A DNA stretch of 41,352 bases, taken from Streptococcus pseudopneumoniae. GTDB lineage: Bacteria > Bacillota > Bacilli > Lactobacillales > Streptococcaceae. The position numbers and the translations under genes were made by a program. Numbering within the stretch: the first letter of the stretch is position 1; each line of letters begins with the position of its first letter. Location: contig NZ_JWAJ01000150.1 of NCBI RefSeq assembly GCF_001068775.1, forward strand, positions 1 to 41,352, read 5' to 3'. Positions 1 to 7,074 of this stretch are shown here, piece after piece. The notes below the pieces were generated by a model. That model worked only from the letters and a program-made list of their open reading frames with translations. It was not told where the DNA came from and did not search any database.

Positions 1-250
1 GCTAAATTCCCAAACTAAGTTCCACCGCTAGTAGAAGTGGAAGTTAGTCTGATAAAAATTGTAAAAACCAGTGGAATTCCGTGTCAGGGTAAGTTCCACT
101 GGTTTTACTCATGCTTGATTTCATCGCTTTTGTAGTCGAAAGGAATAGAAAAAAGAGCGCACAAAATCCCCTCATCTGAAAGCGTTTCAGATTAAGTTCC
201 GCTATGGTGGAAGTTAGTATGAGACGTTTGAATGGGTTTTTTGGTTAGTT
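1..250. repeat. Cluster of IS-end-like inverted motifs left of the IS30 element
   Basis: No gene is visible here. A motif of the form GTGGAAnTTAnnnTGA, the core of the IS ends, recurs in both orientations: plus strand at about 38-53 and 208-223, minus strand near 11-25, 91-104 and 189-200. Some copies pair into hairpins; one has arms AAAACCAGTGGAA and TTCCACTGGTTTT around 64-108. The likely reading is remnants of further IS ends, because IS30-family elements are known to insert next to their own inverted repeats. That history is inferred; the repeats are seen directly. Confidence 0.55.
203..230 (+). repeat. IS30-family left inverted repeat
   Basis: Pairs with the reverse complement of 1439-1466 at 25 of 28 positions. 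It lies 21 bp beyond the transposase stop codon. Confidence 0.75.
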
Positions 251-251
251 T

Positions 252-1439
252 TTAGATTTTATGTTGGAGTAATTTAGAAGACTGACAGACATCTTCTGCA
301 GGTATTTTAGAAATGCCGAGAAGTTTAGGAATTTCTTCTCCGTAAGTAAAGGCAAAGAGTTCATAGGCTGACTTTCCATTCAAAGCAGCGCGTTTGACAC
401 TGTTGACATGCGAACAGACGAGATTAATATCCTCTTGAGTTAAGTTGTCAAAGGAAGTTCCCTTAGGTAGAATGTCGCGAATCAGCGTGTGATTTTTCTC
501 AATTCTCCCTTTCTGGTCAGAGCGATTAGGGTCGCAAAAGAAGAGCTTGCTCTCTCCTCGAACATCCATTTCGATGTCATCAACCCTGGCAAACTCTCCA
601 CCATTATCAGTCAGAATGACAGGAAAGAGTTGGAAGAAATCTTTGTCCGCTTGGTGAAGAGTGTTCTTGATTTTATAAAGGTGTTTGGTAACCTCAAGGG
701 CAGTTTTATTAACCAGAAGTCTAGCGAAGATAAAGTTACAGAAAGAGAGGTTGAAGGTGAGTAGGACTTTCCCTCCCATTCTGCCCATAACTGTATCCAT
801 TTCCAGCCAAGAGTCTAGTTGATTAAGGGCTAAATAGTTTTGGAAATCCTCATAGGAACGGCCTTTTTTAGCTTCTTTAGGGATGGAAGGTAGATTATTT
901 TTTCTTCTTTCTTTAAATTTAACAGCTCTAGCAAGATCAATCGGAGCGATAGACAGGTAACCTTTTCGGATGTGTCGATAGACAGTTGAGGAGCTAACAT
1001 CAAGGTTATGAGTTTTGAGGATATGATAGATGTGTTGTCCCTTTTTAACCCCATCAGAAATAATTTTATCCATGTTCCAGAAAGTCTGAGAATTAAGAGG
1101 AGTTCCTTCACGAGCTTCGACAAGAGTTTGTTCGTACTGCTTTTGAGCTTGTTTGGCGAGGTAGAAGATTTTCTGATAGCCACAGTTTTGTCTTCTTTTA
1201 GGACATCCATTACAGACAAAGGGAGCTTTGGCAAGTAAAGGACAAGGGAGGTTATCACACGTAGACTCTCTGACTAGTCTGTTTCGTTTGACTTCTTTGG
1301 AAACAGTAGTCGGGTCTTTTAGAATAAGTTGCCCGATAGCTTTGAAGGTTTCACCGCGCTCTAAACCTAATTGGATATCATTACGGTCTGAAAGGGTAAG
1401 GTGTTTATGTTTGATCATAGTAGGCCTCATTTCTACCAC
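252..1439 (-). CDS. IS30-family transposase
   Basis: A 395-residue DDE transposase that cuts and joins the ends of its own element. The N-terminal region (LTLSDRNDIQLGL, then a Cys-containing segment) has the helix-turn-helix layout of IS30 transposases. The catalytic core shows D in LEMDTVMGRMGG, D in ILTDNGGEF and E in KGRIEKNHTLIRD, in the expected order. The frame is intact, so the protein may be active. The first possible start is GTG at 1439, exactly at the inner edge of the right inverted repeat; ATG at 1430 is an alternative. No good ribosome binding site precedes either. Confidence 0.9.
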   Translation of the reverse strand: MVEMRPTMIKHKHLTLSDRNDIQLGLERGETFKAIGQLILKDPTTVSKEVKRNRLVRESTCDNLPCPLLAKAPFVCNGCPKRRQNCGYQKIFYLAKQAQKQYEQTLVEAREGTPLNSQTFWNMDKIISDGVKKGQHIYHILKTHNLDVSSSTVYRHIRKGYLSIAPIDLARAVKFKERRKNNLPSIPKEAKKGRSYEDFQNYLALNQLDSWLEMDTVMGRMGGKVLLTFNLSFCNFIFARLLVNKTALEVTKHLYKIKNTLHQADKDFFQLFPVILTDNGGEFARVDDIEMDVRGESKLFFCDPNRSDQKGRIEKNHTLIRDILPKGTSFDNLTQEDINLVCSHVNSVKRAALNGKSAYELFAFTYGEEIPKLLGISKIPAEDVCQSSKLLQHKI

Positions 1440-1466
1440 AAACGTCTCACACTTAATTCCACCATA
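1439..1466 (-). repeat. IS30-family right inverted repeat
   Basis: Partner of 203-230. The sequence just outside (1479-1522) holds two more copies of the GTGGAAnTTA core facing each other, forming a hairpin with arms ACTAATTTCCACTTT and AAAGTGGAAGTTACT. Confidence 0.75.
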
Positions 1467-1566
1467 AAAATCCGTTTTAGACTAATTTCCACTTTGGTCA
1501 GGAAAGTGGAAGTTACTTTGAGAAATTACCTTAAGAAATGTTTTTATAAAAAATAATAAAAAAGTG

Positions 1567-1595
1567 TTGACAAATACAGAAAGGTAAAGTATAAT
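1567..1595 (+). promoter_or_regulatory. Promoter of the nadR-pnuC-Nudix operon
   Basis: A perfect TTGACA at 1567-1572 and TATAAT at 1590-1595 are separated by 17 bp, 36 bp before the nadR start. Just downstream, 1602-1615 is a near-palindrome (TATAAAAATTTATA) that could be an operator; this is weak because the region is very AT-rich. The promoter is outside the IS, so the IS does not drive this operon. Confidence 0.8.
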
Positions 1596-1631
1596 ATAAA
1601 ATATAAAAATTTATAAAAAGGTTAAAGAGAT

Positions 1632-2690
1632 ATGAAAAAAAAGATAGCAGTGGTTTTTGGAACCTTTGCTCCCTTGCATCAGGGGCATATTGATTTAATC
1701 CAAAGAGCAAAACGACAATGCGATGCTGTATGGGTGGTAGTTTCAGGTTATAAGGGAGATCGTGGTGAACAGATTGGACTTACACTACAAAAGAGGTTTC
1801 GCTATATTCGTGAAGCATTTCGAGATGATGAGTTGACTTCTGTTTGTAAACTTGACGAAACCAATATTCCACGCTATCCAATGGGCTGGCAGGAGTGGTT
1901 GGATCAGATGTTGCAGGCCATTTCCTATGACCAGACTGGTCAGGAACTAATCTTTTTTGTAGGAGAGTCCGAATACCAACAAGAATTGTCAGAACGTGGT
2001 TTCGAGACTGTTTTGCAGGAAAGAAAATTTGGAATTTCGGCTACCATGATTCGAGAAAATCCAAGCAAATATTGGAAATACATCGCTCAACCTTTCCGCC
2101 GTCAGTTTACGAAAAAAGTGTTGATTATGGGAAGTGCTAGTAATGGTAAAACAACTCTAGCCAAGGATTTAGCTCGCTTTTATGATGCGCCAGTCAGTCT
2201 GGAATATGCTCGTGAGTATCAGATAAAAAATAATGTCCGAGATGATGAGCTTACCCCCAAAGATTATTATTACCTTCTTTTGGGCCAATATGACCAAACT
2301 TCCAAGTTAATCGATAGCAATGCCAATCGAGGCCTAGTCATTGCAGATACCAATTCATTAGTAACCAAGGGCTACTACGATTACTACATGGAAAGCGAAG
2401 AGCAGGAGGACTTGTCCGTAGAGACCTTTGATAATCTCTTTATCTCAATCTTAGCCAAGGAAAAGTGGGATTTAATCCTCTTTGTGCAACCTATTGGCTC
2501 TTATGTCAATGATGGTTTTCGCGACATGACCATGGCAGAAGACCATATCCGTCACAGTTTTTCTCAGCATTTGGATATGATGAGGGAGCAATATCTAGCC
2601 AATATCCCTCATGTTTATCTAGCTGATGACTATCTAGGAAATTATGAAGCAGCAAAAGTAGCTATTGATGCCATTTACCAAGCAGATTAG
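1632..2690 (+). CDS. nadR: NadR-type bifunctional NMN adenylyltransferase / ribosylnicotinamide kinase
   Basis: A 352-residue protein. Residues about 1-165 form a nucleotidyltransferase domain with the HxGH motif in PLHQGHIDLIQRA, expected to adenylate NMN to NAD. From about residue 170 a P-loop kinase domain begins with Walker A GSASNGKTT, expected to phosphorylate nicotinamide riboside to NMN. The N-terminal helix-turn-helix repressor domain of enterobacterial NadR is absent, so this should be an enzyme only. It is the first gene of an operon, 9 bp before pnuC, which imports the kinase substrate. Confidence 0.9.
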   Translation: MKKKIAVVFGTFAPLHQGHIDLIQRAKRQCDAVWVVVSGYKGDRGEQIGLTLQKRFRYIREAFRDDELTSVCKLDETNIPRYPMGWQEWLDQMLQAISYDQTGQELIFFVGESEYQQELSERGFETVLQERKFGISATMIRENPSKYWKYIAQPFRRQFTKKVLIMGSASNGKTTLAKDLARFYDAPVSLEYAREYQIKNNVRDDELTPKDYYYLLLGQYDQTSKLIDSNANRGLVIADTNSLVTKGYYDYYMESEEQEDLSVETFDNLFISILAKEKWDLILFVQPIGSYVNDGFRDMTMAEDHIRHSFSQHLDMMREQYLANIPHVYLADDYLGNYEAAKVAIDAIYQAD

Positions 2691-2699
2691 GAGAAGAAA

Positions 2700-3476
2700 A
2701 TGAAAAAAATAACTGAAAAAATCACACGATTTATTGAAAACTTTAAAAATGTTCACGCAGAAGCTCGTAAAATTGGTTTTGCAGGAGTTATGCGTTTGCT
2801 TTGGAAAGACCTCTTTGTAGGCCGTAGTCTTTTCCAGTGGCTCTATTTGATTGTTTTATCAAGTGTTCCTCTTATTCTGGAGTTTACACAAAACACAGAA
2901 AGTCATGACTGGATTGGTCTCTTGGCTTCTTGGACAGGGATTGTCTGCGTTATCTTAGTAGCTGAAGGTCGAGCTAGTAACTACCTTTTTGGTGCTATTA
3001 ACTCTGCAATCTATTTGGTCCTAGCTATGAATGCTACTTTCTATGGCGAAGTTTTGACCACAGTTTATTTCTTTGTCATGCAGCCTATTGGTCTCTATGC
3101 TTGGTTGTCTAATCGGATCAATGAGCAAGGAAAACCAGAGGAGTCTCACTTTGAAGCTAAGAAACTCGGTCTGATTGATTGGCTCAAGTACTTGGCCTTG
3201 ACTGCTATCATCTGGATTGGCATGGGATTAGCCTACCAAAGTATCAGCAGTGCTCGTCCTTTCCGTGACAGTGTTACCGATGCGACCAATGGTGTTGGTC
3301 AGCTCTTGATGACACGTCTTTACCGTGAGCAGTGGATTTTCTGGATTGCAACCAATCTCTTTAGTATTTATCTCTGGTGGGGTGAAAACATCCATATCCA
3401 AGGAATGTACTGGGTTTATACCATCAATAGTCTAGTCGGTTGGTACCAATGGACTAAGGCTGTCAAGGAGGGATAA
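2700..3476 (+). CDS. pnuC: Nicotinamide riboside transporter PnuC
   Basis: A 258-residue integral membrane protein with about seven hydrophobic segments and the PnuC-type pattern ASNYLFGAINSAIYL and WGENIHIQGMYWVYTINSLVGWYQW. The family facilitates diffusion of nicotinamide riboside, which is trapped inside by phosphorylation. The NadR kinase needed for trapping is the gene just upstream. The charged N-terminus (about 40 residues) precedes the first membrane segment. A GGAG box lies 7 bp before the ATG. Confidence 0.92.
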   Translation: MKKITEKITRFIENFKNVHAEARKIGFAGVMRLLWKDLFVGRSLFQWLYLIVLSSVPLILEFTQNTESHDWIGLLASWTGIVCVILVAEGRASNYLFGAINSAIYLVLAMNATFYGEVLTTVYFFVMQPIGLYAWLSNRINEQGKPEESHFEAKKLGLIDWLKYLALTAIIWIGMGLAYQSISSARPFRDSVTDATNGVGQLLMTRLYREQWIFWIATNLFSIYLWWGENIHIQGMYWVYTINSLVGWYQWTKAVKEG

Positions 3477-3477
3477 G

Positions 3478-4251
3478 ATGACTGAAACGATAATCCCGGC
3501 TGGAATGACAGAGAGAGAATATTTTGAAATCCATGCAAGTCAGGAAGAATTTTTAGACTGGTACTACAAACAGGAACTTCCTCAGTATGAAAAACCGAGC
3601 GTGACGGTGGATATGGTAGCTTATTGCTTTGTGGAAGGGAAAATCAAACTCTTACTAATCCGCCGTAAGGCCCATCCTTATCAGAACTGTTTGGCCTTGG
3701 TCGGTGGTTTTATGGATAAAGGGGAAGATGCTGCCCATGCTTGTCAGCGTGAAGTGAGAGAGGAGGTTAACCTTGACCTTCCTTTGGAAAAAATTGAACA
3801 GTTGATGACAGTATCTACTCCAGGTCGTGATCCGCGGGGCTGGACGGTTACTATCGCCCACTTGGTGTATCTACCTAGCCGCGCACTTGATCTCGTTCAA
3901 GCTGGTGATGATGCCAAAGATGTGGTTTTTGTCGATGTTGATTTTCAGACGGGCAAGTGCTTCCTAGAGGGACTAGAGCTGGGGGAGCAAGCCTTCGCCT
4001 TTGACCATTATGCCATTATCCAAGAGTCTATTAAACGAATACAAGGGCGTCTTGACTGGAATCCGACCTTCCTCTATCTGCTAGAGGAGGAGTTCACTGT
4101 CTATGAAGGGACCGAATTGGTCAATCTCATCAACCCAGGACGACCAATCGTCAGCAATAACTTTCTCGTAAAATACGGTGAGTATGTAGAAGAAGTTGGG
4201 CTCAAACGAGTTCCTAAAAAGAAACCAAGAAAAACCTATCGATTGAAATAA
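3478..4251 (+). CDS. Nudix-domain protein with NrtR-like C-terminal domain
   Basis: A 257-residue protein that starts one base after the pnuC stop, with its AAGGAGG ribosome site inside the pnuC end, so translation is probably coupled. Residues about 75-98 hold a complete Nudix box (G-x5-E-x7-REVREEV), so hydrolase activity looks preserved. The C-terminal part (after about residue 165) with RIQGRLDWNPTFLYLL and NPGRPIVSNNFLVKY resembles the winged-helix part of NrtR, the ADP-ribose-responsive regulator of NAD genes. It may be an ADP-ribose pyrophosphatase, a regulator of this operon, or both; sequence alone does not decide. Confidence 0.8.
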   Translation: MTETIIPAGMTEREYFEIHASQEEFLDWYYKQELPQYEKPSVTVDMVAYCFVEGKIKLLLIRRKAHPYQNCLALVGGFMDKGEDAAHACQREVREEVNLDLPLEKIEQLMTVSTPGRDPRGWTVTIAHLVYLPSRALDLVQAGDDAKDVVFVDVDFQTGKCFLEGLELGEQAFAFDHYAIIQESIKRIQGRLDWNPTFLYLLEEEFTVYEGTELVNLINPGRPIVSNNFLVKYGEYVEEVGLKRVPKKKPRKTYRLK

Positions 4252-4419
4252 AAAGCTTTGGGACAGAAATCGATAGATCAAGTCTTGATTTCCTAGTCTC
4301 AGTCCTGAGAAGTTTCAACAAATCCGATGGCTGTTTGAAGCTTGAGAATAGAGAAAATACAGTTTGCGTCACAAGCCAAGTCAGCTATCGTATCAAAGGT
4401 TTATTATTCATAAAAAAGT
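4252..4419. other. Intergenic segment with two internal hairpins, possible dispersed repeat
   Basis: Non-coding. It contains GAAATC...TGATTTC (near 4267-4291) and a second hairpin with arms like AAGTTTCAACA and TGTTTGAAGCTT (about 4311-4344). I have the impression of similar text in other mitis-group intergenic regions but cannot confirm that it is a named repeat. Confidence 0.35.
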
Positions 4420-4450
4420 GAGGTCGGGATTTTTTCCCGACCTCTTTTTT
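4412..4450. terminator. Bidirectional intrinsic terminator
   Basis: A 10-bp perfect stem GAGGTCGGGA (4420-4429) / TCCCGACCTC (4435-4444) with a T5 loop is followed by T6 on the plus strand. A run of A before the stem (4412-4417) supplies the U-tract in the other direction. It ends the NAD operon and the convergent minus-strand gene. Confidence 0.92.
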
Positions 4451-4474
4451 GATGCTATTTGACTGCTTTACTAA

Positions 4475-4705
4475 TTAAGGATGTTTATCTTTCTTTGAAT
4501 TGCTCATGATTCGAATGAATAAATCCTTGTATTTATATTTTAAATAGGTTTCGTGTAAATACAATAAAGCCACGTAGACAATCATGAAAATAGCAGTTAG
4601 ATAGAACAAATCAAATGTTGTTTGAGCGTAATGAGTAGCCGCCCCATAAGAAACGAAAGCATCTAAAATCACCCAAGGAAGATACTTGTAATATTTGCTT
4701 AACAT
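4475..4705 (-). CDS. Small membrane protein of unknown function
   Basis: A 76-residue protein beginning MLSKYYKYLPWVILDAFVSY. I chose ATG at 4705 because GGAGGTG lies 7 bp upstream; a longer reading from 4753 would start upstream of this ribosome site and over the promoter. Two hydrophobic segments (about residues 8-24 and 30-50) suggest a two-pass membrane protein with a Lys-rich tail (YKYKDLFIRIMSNSKKDKHP). I do not recognise the family. It is transcribed alone from its own promoter and shares a terminator with the upstream operon. Confidence 0.7.
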   Translation of the reverse strand: MLSKYYKYLPWVILDAFVSYGAATHYAQTTFDLFYLTAIFMIVYVALLYLHETYLKYKYKDLFIRIMSNSKKDKHP

Positions 4706-4738
4706 AAGCTTACACCTCCAATATTCTATTTCAATTTT

Positions 4739-4766
4739 ATTATAGCCCTTCAAGAAAAAAATGCAA
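4739..4766 (-). promoter_or_regulatory. Promoter of the small membrane protein gene
   Basis: Reading the minus strand, TTGCAT (4761-4766) and TATAAT (4739-4744) are separated by 16 bp. The -10 is 33 bp before the start codon. Confidence 0.75.
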
Positions 4767-4775
4767 GCGATTACA
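4762..4775 (+). promoter_or_regulatory. cre-like site (candidate CcpA operator)
   Basis: TGCAAGCGATTACA fits every fixed position of the core cre consensus TGnAAnCGnWnnCA. It covers the -35 of the minus-strand promoter, a position where CcpA binding would repress. No binding data are available. Confidence 0.6.
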
Positions 4776-4906
4776 CTTGTAAAATATAGTATTTTTAGTA
4801 GGAAAAATTTTCCTGTTTTTTTTAATTCTTTACGAATAAAAGATATAGGAGGGATAAGGAAATAAATGTACTAAAAAATAATTCTAAAAAATTTTAGATA
4901 AGTAGT

Positions 4907-4934
4907 TGACAAATTTCAAAACAAATATTACAAT
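4907..4934 (+). promoter_or_regulatory. Promoter of the lipoprotein gene
   Basis: TTGACA at 4907-4912 and TACAAT at 4929-4934 with 16-bp spacing, 54 bp before the start codon. Confidence 0.7.
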
Positions 4935-4988
4935 AATGTTACAAATATATTTCTTAACATTTCAAAAATGTTACAAAAGGAGCATAAA

Positions 4989-5681
4989 ATGAAAAATAAA
5001 ACTTCTATCAAATTAATGGCTGCAACTGTACTCGCTTCAACCCTGCTATTGGGAGCTTGTGGTAATAAGAAAGAAAATACGACAAGTGATAGTTCTAGCA
5101 AGACAACACAAGCATCTTCTAGTTCTAAGGCAAGTTCTTCAAGTAAAGAGAACAAGACTCAGAAGTCCGCAAGTTCAACTTCATCAGAAAAAACTAAGGT
5201 AGCTTCTTCTGACCAGTCAGCAACTACTGCTAATCAATCGCAAGCAACACCAGCGCCAGAAACAAGACAGAGCCAAGAAGCTTCTAACCAACAGGCATCT
5301 TCGCAAACTCCCTCAAATCAGCAAGGCTCTCAAGCACAGACTAGCCAGTCAACTTATGATCCAACTACTGACCGCAAACTTCAAGATAAGCAAGCAGAGC
5401 ACAACAAACGTTACAAGGGTGTTCTAACCATGGTTGATGGAGATTTCTCTGCTGCAGCTGGCAACTGGAAGGGAGCTAATGGCGAGACTATTACTGTTTC
5501 ATCAGGTGGTCAATTTACAGTAGAATCTAGTGATGGTAAGAAAGAAAACTACTCTATCCAAGGCTATGCCTATACCCTTGATGATGGTAAATACAATGCC
5601 AAAATTGGTGGTGGAAAAATCATCCAAATTACAACAGGCGCAGATGGAACTGTATCTAGCGTTGCTTTGATTCAGCCATAG
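4989..5681 (+). CDS. Ser/Thr-rich lipoprotein with a C-terminal beta domain (possibly DUF6287)
   Basis: A 230-residue secreted lipoprotein. The N-terminus MKNKTSIKLMAATVLAS with lipobox LLGAC puts the lipidated Cys near residue 25. Residues about 30-125 are a low-complexity Ser/Thr/Gln/Ala linker, as in proteins that hold a domain away from the membrane. The last 80 residues form a folded domain (GDFSAAAGNWKGANGETITV ... ALIQP) that resembles the streptococcal DUF6287 type; that name is from memory. I start at 4989 because AAAGGAGC lies 5 bp upstream; the reading from 4968 has no such site. Function unknown. Confidence 0.85.
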   Translation: MKNKTSIKLMAATVLASTLLLGACGNKKENTTSDSSSKTTQASSSSKASSSSKENKTQKSASSTSSEKTKVASSDQSATTANQSQATPAPETRQSQEASNQQASSQTPSNQQGSQAQTSQSTYDPTTDRKLQDKQAEHNKRYKGVLTMVDGDFSAAAGNWKGANGETITVSSGGQFTVESSDGKKENYSIQGYAYTLDDGKYNAKIGGGKIIQITTGADGTVSSVALIQP

Positions 5682-5851
5682 GTTTGAGTACAGAAATAAT
5701 TTGTTTAAAAATAGTTCAGTTGATGAGTACCTACAGCATTTGAAGTTGATAAGACGTCATAAATGAACTCCAAAGATGAGACTAACTTAGGAGTATATGT
5801 AATCATGTCTACCTGAACTGACCGTTTTTCACTTAGTTTCTCCGAGAGAAG

Positions 5852-5860
5852 TGGTATAAT
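5852..5860 (+). promoter_or_regulatory. Extended -10 promoter of the YoaK-like gene
   Basis: TGGTATAAT (5852-5860), 32 bp before the start codon, with no clear -35. The rest of the 211-bp gap after the lipoprotein gene shows no obvious terminator or small gene. Confidence 0.65.
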
Positions 5861-5892
5861 GAATGCATTAAAGGGAAACGAGTGATGAATCA

Positions 5893-6579
5893 ATGACGGA
5901 TAAATTAATTTTACCTCAAAACACACGACTCATGGGAGTGTTTCTTGGCTTTATCGGTGGTTCTTTGGATGTATTCTGTCACATCCAGTACCATAGTTTG
6001 GTGGCGACACAGACAGGGAACATTCTCCTATTGATATCAGATTGGCACGATTCACATGTCATCAATACCATGTTGCGATTCTGCTCGATTATATTCTTTT
6101 CCCTAGGATTTCTTTTTGCCTTACACATGAAGGAATATCGTAAAACAGCTTATTGGCGAGTTAAGATGCTGCTTCCCTTATTTATCGGGACCCTTGTTCT
6201 GCCCTTCTTTTCCCGCTTTCCTCTATTAGAAGTTCCTTTTATTGCTTTTGGAACTGGAATGATGATGCTAACATTTACGGGTAGTTTGATTGAAGATCAT
6301 CCCTATGTCATTTTTATGACGTCTGGAAATTACCGAAAAATGTTGACCGCTTTGTATCGTATCGTTAGAGGAGAAGGAGATGTTCAAGAATATCGTCGTC
6401 AAGCCTTGAACTATGGCATTGTTGTAGGCAGTTTCGTAGTGGGTGCTATTAGCTTGGCTGTATCTATGCATTTTCTCCATGAATGGTCTATTTGGATTGT
6501 CAGCTTTAATTTGGTTTTGATAATGTCTTACTATATTGCTAGAGTGAAGCAACTCGATTTGCAAGATGAAAATATATAA
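5893..6579 (+). CDS. YoaK/DUF1275 family membrane protein
   Basis: A 228-residue protein with about six hydrophobic segments. The N-terminal signature GVFLGFIGGSLDVFCHIQYHSLVATQTGN is typical of the YoaK (DUF1275) family, whose substrate is unknown. The C-terminal half has a loop with basic residues (YRKMLTALYRIVRGEGDVQEYRRQ). It stands alone between its own promoter and a strong terminator. The ribosome site is weak, so an alternative start a few codons away is possible. Confidence 0.85.
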   Translation: MTDKLILPQNTRLMGVFLGFIGGSLDVFCHIQYHSLVATQTGNILLLISDWHDSHVINTMLRFCSIIFFSLGFLFALHMKEYRKTAYWRVKMLLPLFIGTLVLPFFSRFPLLEVPFIAFGTGMMMLTFTGSLIEDHPYVIFMTSGNYRKMLTALYRIVRGEGDVQEYRRQALNYGIVVGSFVVGAISLAVSMHFLHEWSIWIVSFNLVLIMSYYIARVKQLDLQDENI

Positions 6580-6620
6580 AAAATGGCAAATCTCTTAAAT
6601 TGAGATTTGCCATTTTTAGT
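6575..6620. terminator. Bidirectional intrinsic terminator after the YoaK-like gene
   Basis: A 14-bp perfect stem AAATGGCAAATCTC (6581-6594) / GAGATTTGCCATTT (6602-6615) with a 7-nt loop, flanked by A-rich and T-rich tracts on the proper sides for both directions. Confidence 0.9.
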
Positions 6621-6928
6621 ACGATGGACATGTCGTACATTCCTCTGTGGGCTCCCCAATACTGGTAAACTCTTGAGCAACTGAATTTGTCAATTCGGGG
6701 ATAGATAAACTATTTTCACTGGGAAATATGAAGCGCATAGTCACTAGTATAGATGAGCGCTTGCGTGCTCCCCTATGAGTGATTATCTGAAAGGAATGGA
6801 AAAAGAAACCTAGGTAACTGTGGATCCTACTTAAGTTAGGAATTCCTAAATGGATAGCAGATAAGGTATCTGGCTGGGGTGACCACTATCAATTAGTAGC
6901 TCAGAAATCGATACTTAAACGCGATATA
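6621..6928. other. Non-coding stretch, possibly remains of a group II intron
   Basis: About 300 bp without a supportable gene. A small hairpin GTACGA...TCGTAC (near 6619-6638) is followed by GTGGGCTCCCC (about 6647), which has the GTG-G look of a group II intron 5' end. I could not fold the rest into recognisable intron domains, so its origin stays open. Confidence 0.3.
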
Positions 6929-6962
6929 TCAAAACCAGTCCTTGAAAAGCGAGGACTGGTTT
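6929..6962 (-). terminator. Candidate terminator of the valS transcript
   Basis: A perfect 10-bp stem AACCAGTCCT (6933-6942) / AGGACTGGTT (6952-6961). On the minus strand it is followed by TTTTGATAT, a short U-tract. It lies about 110 bp past the valS stop, beyond the intron relic. Confidence 0.55.
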
Positions 6963-6980
6963 CGTGTTTGGATTATTGCC

Positions 6981-7073
6981 TTCAACGACATGCGTTAAAA
7001 GTTAGTTGAACCGCCGTATACCGAATGGCACGTACCGTGGTGGGAGAGGGGCTAGTCTTAGCCACTACTCGAT
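6981..7073 (+). mobile_element. Decayed group II intron 3' end (domains V and VI)
   Basis: At 7009-7042 the sequence folds as domain V: CCGCCGT, bulge AT, ACC, loop GAAT, GGC, ACGT, then ACCGTGG. That is the bacterial group II pattern with a CGC triad, but two stem positions are changed (A/C in the upper stem, C/C in the lower stem), so it is probably inactive. It is followed by a domain VI-like hairpin (GGGCTA...TAGCC) and the intron-like end CTACTCGAT, finishing at 7073. No reverse transcriptase gene is present. The intron strand is plus, antisense to valS. Confidence 0.65.
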
Positions 7074-7074
7074 T

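Larger units (their letters stand above)
203..1466 (-). mobile_element. IS30-family insertion sequence
   Basis: A single transposase gene almost fills the element. It is bounded by 28-bp inverted repeats at 203-230 and 1439-1466 that match at 25 of 28 positions (TATGGTGGAA at the outer end, TGAGACGTTTG at the inner end). I see no clear target duplication directly outside these ends, so the real boundary may be some bases further out. A second, weaker pair of end-like motifs lies outside, at about 33-49 and 1479-1495. Confidence 0.8.

Noticed and set aside
1602..1615. AT-rich palindrome as a firm NrtR operator
   Set aside because: The surrounding 50 bp are almost pure A and T, so a match of this quality is expected by chance; kept only as a remark.
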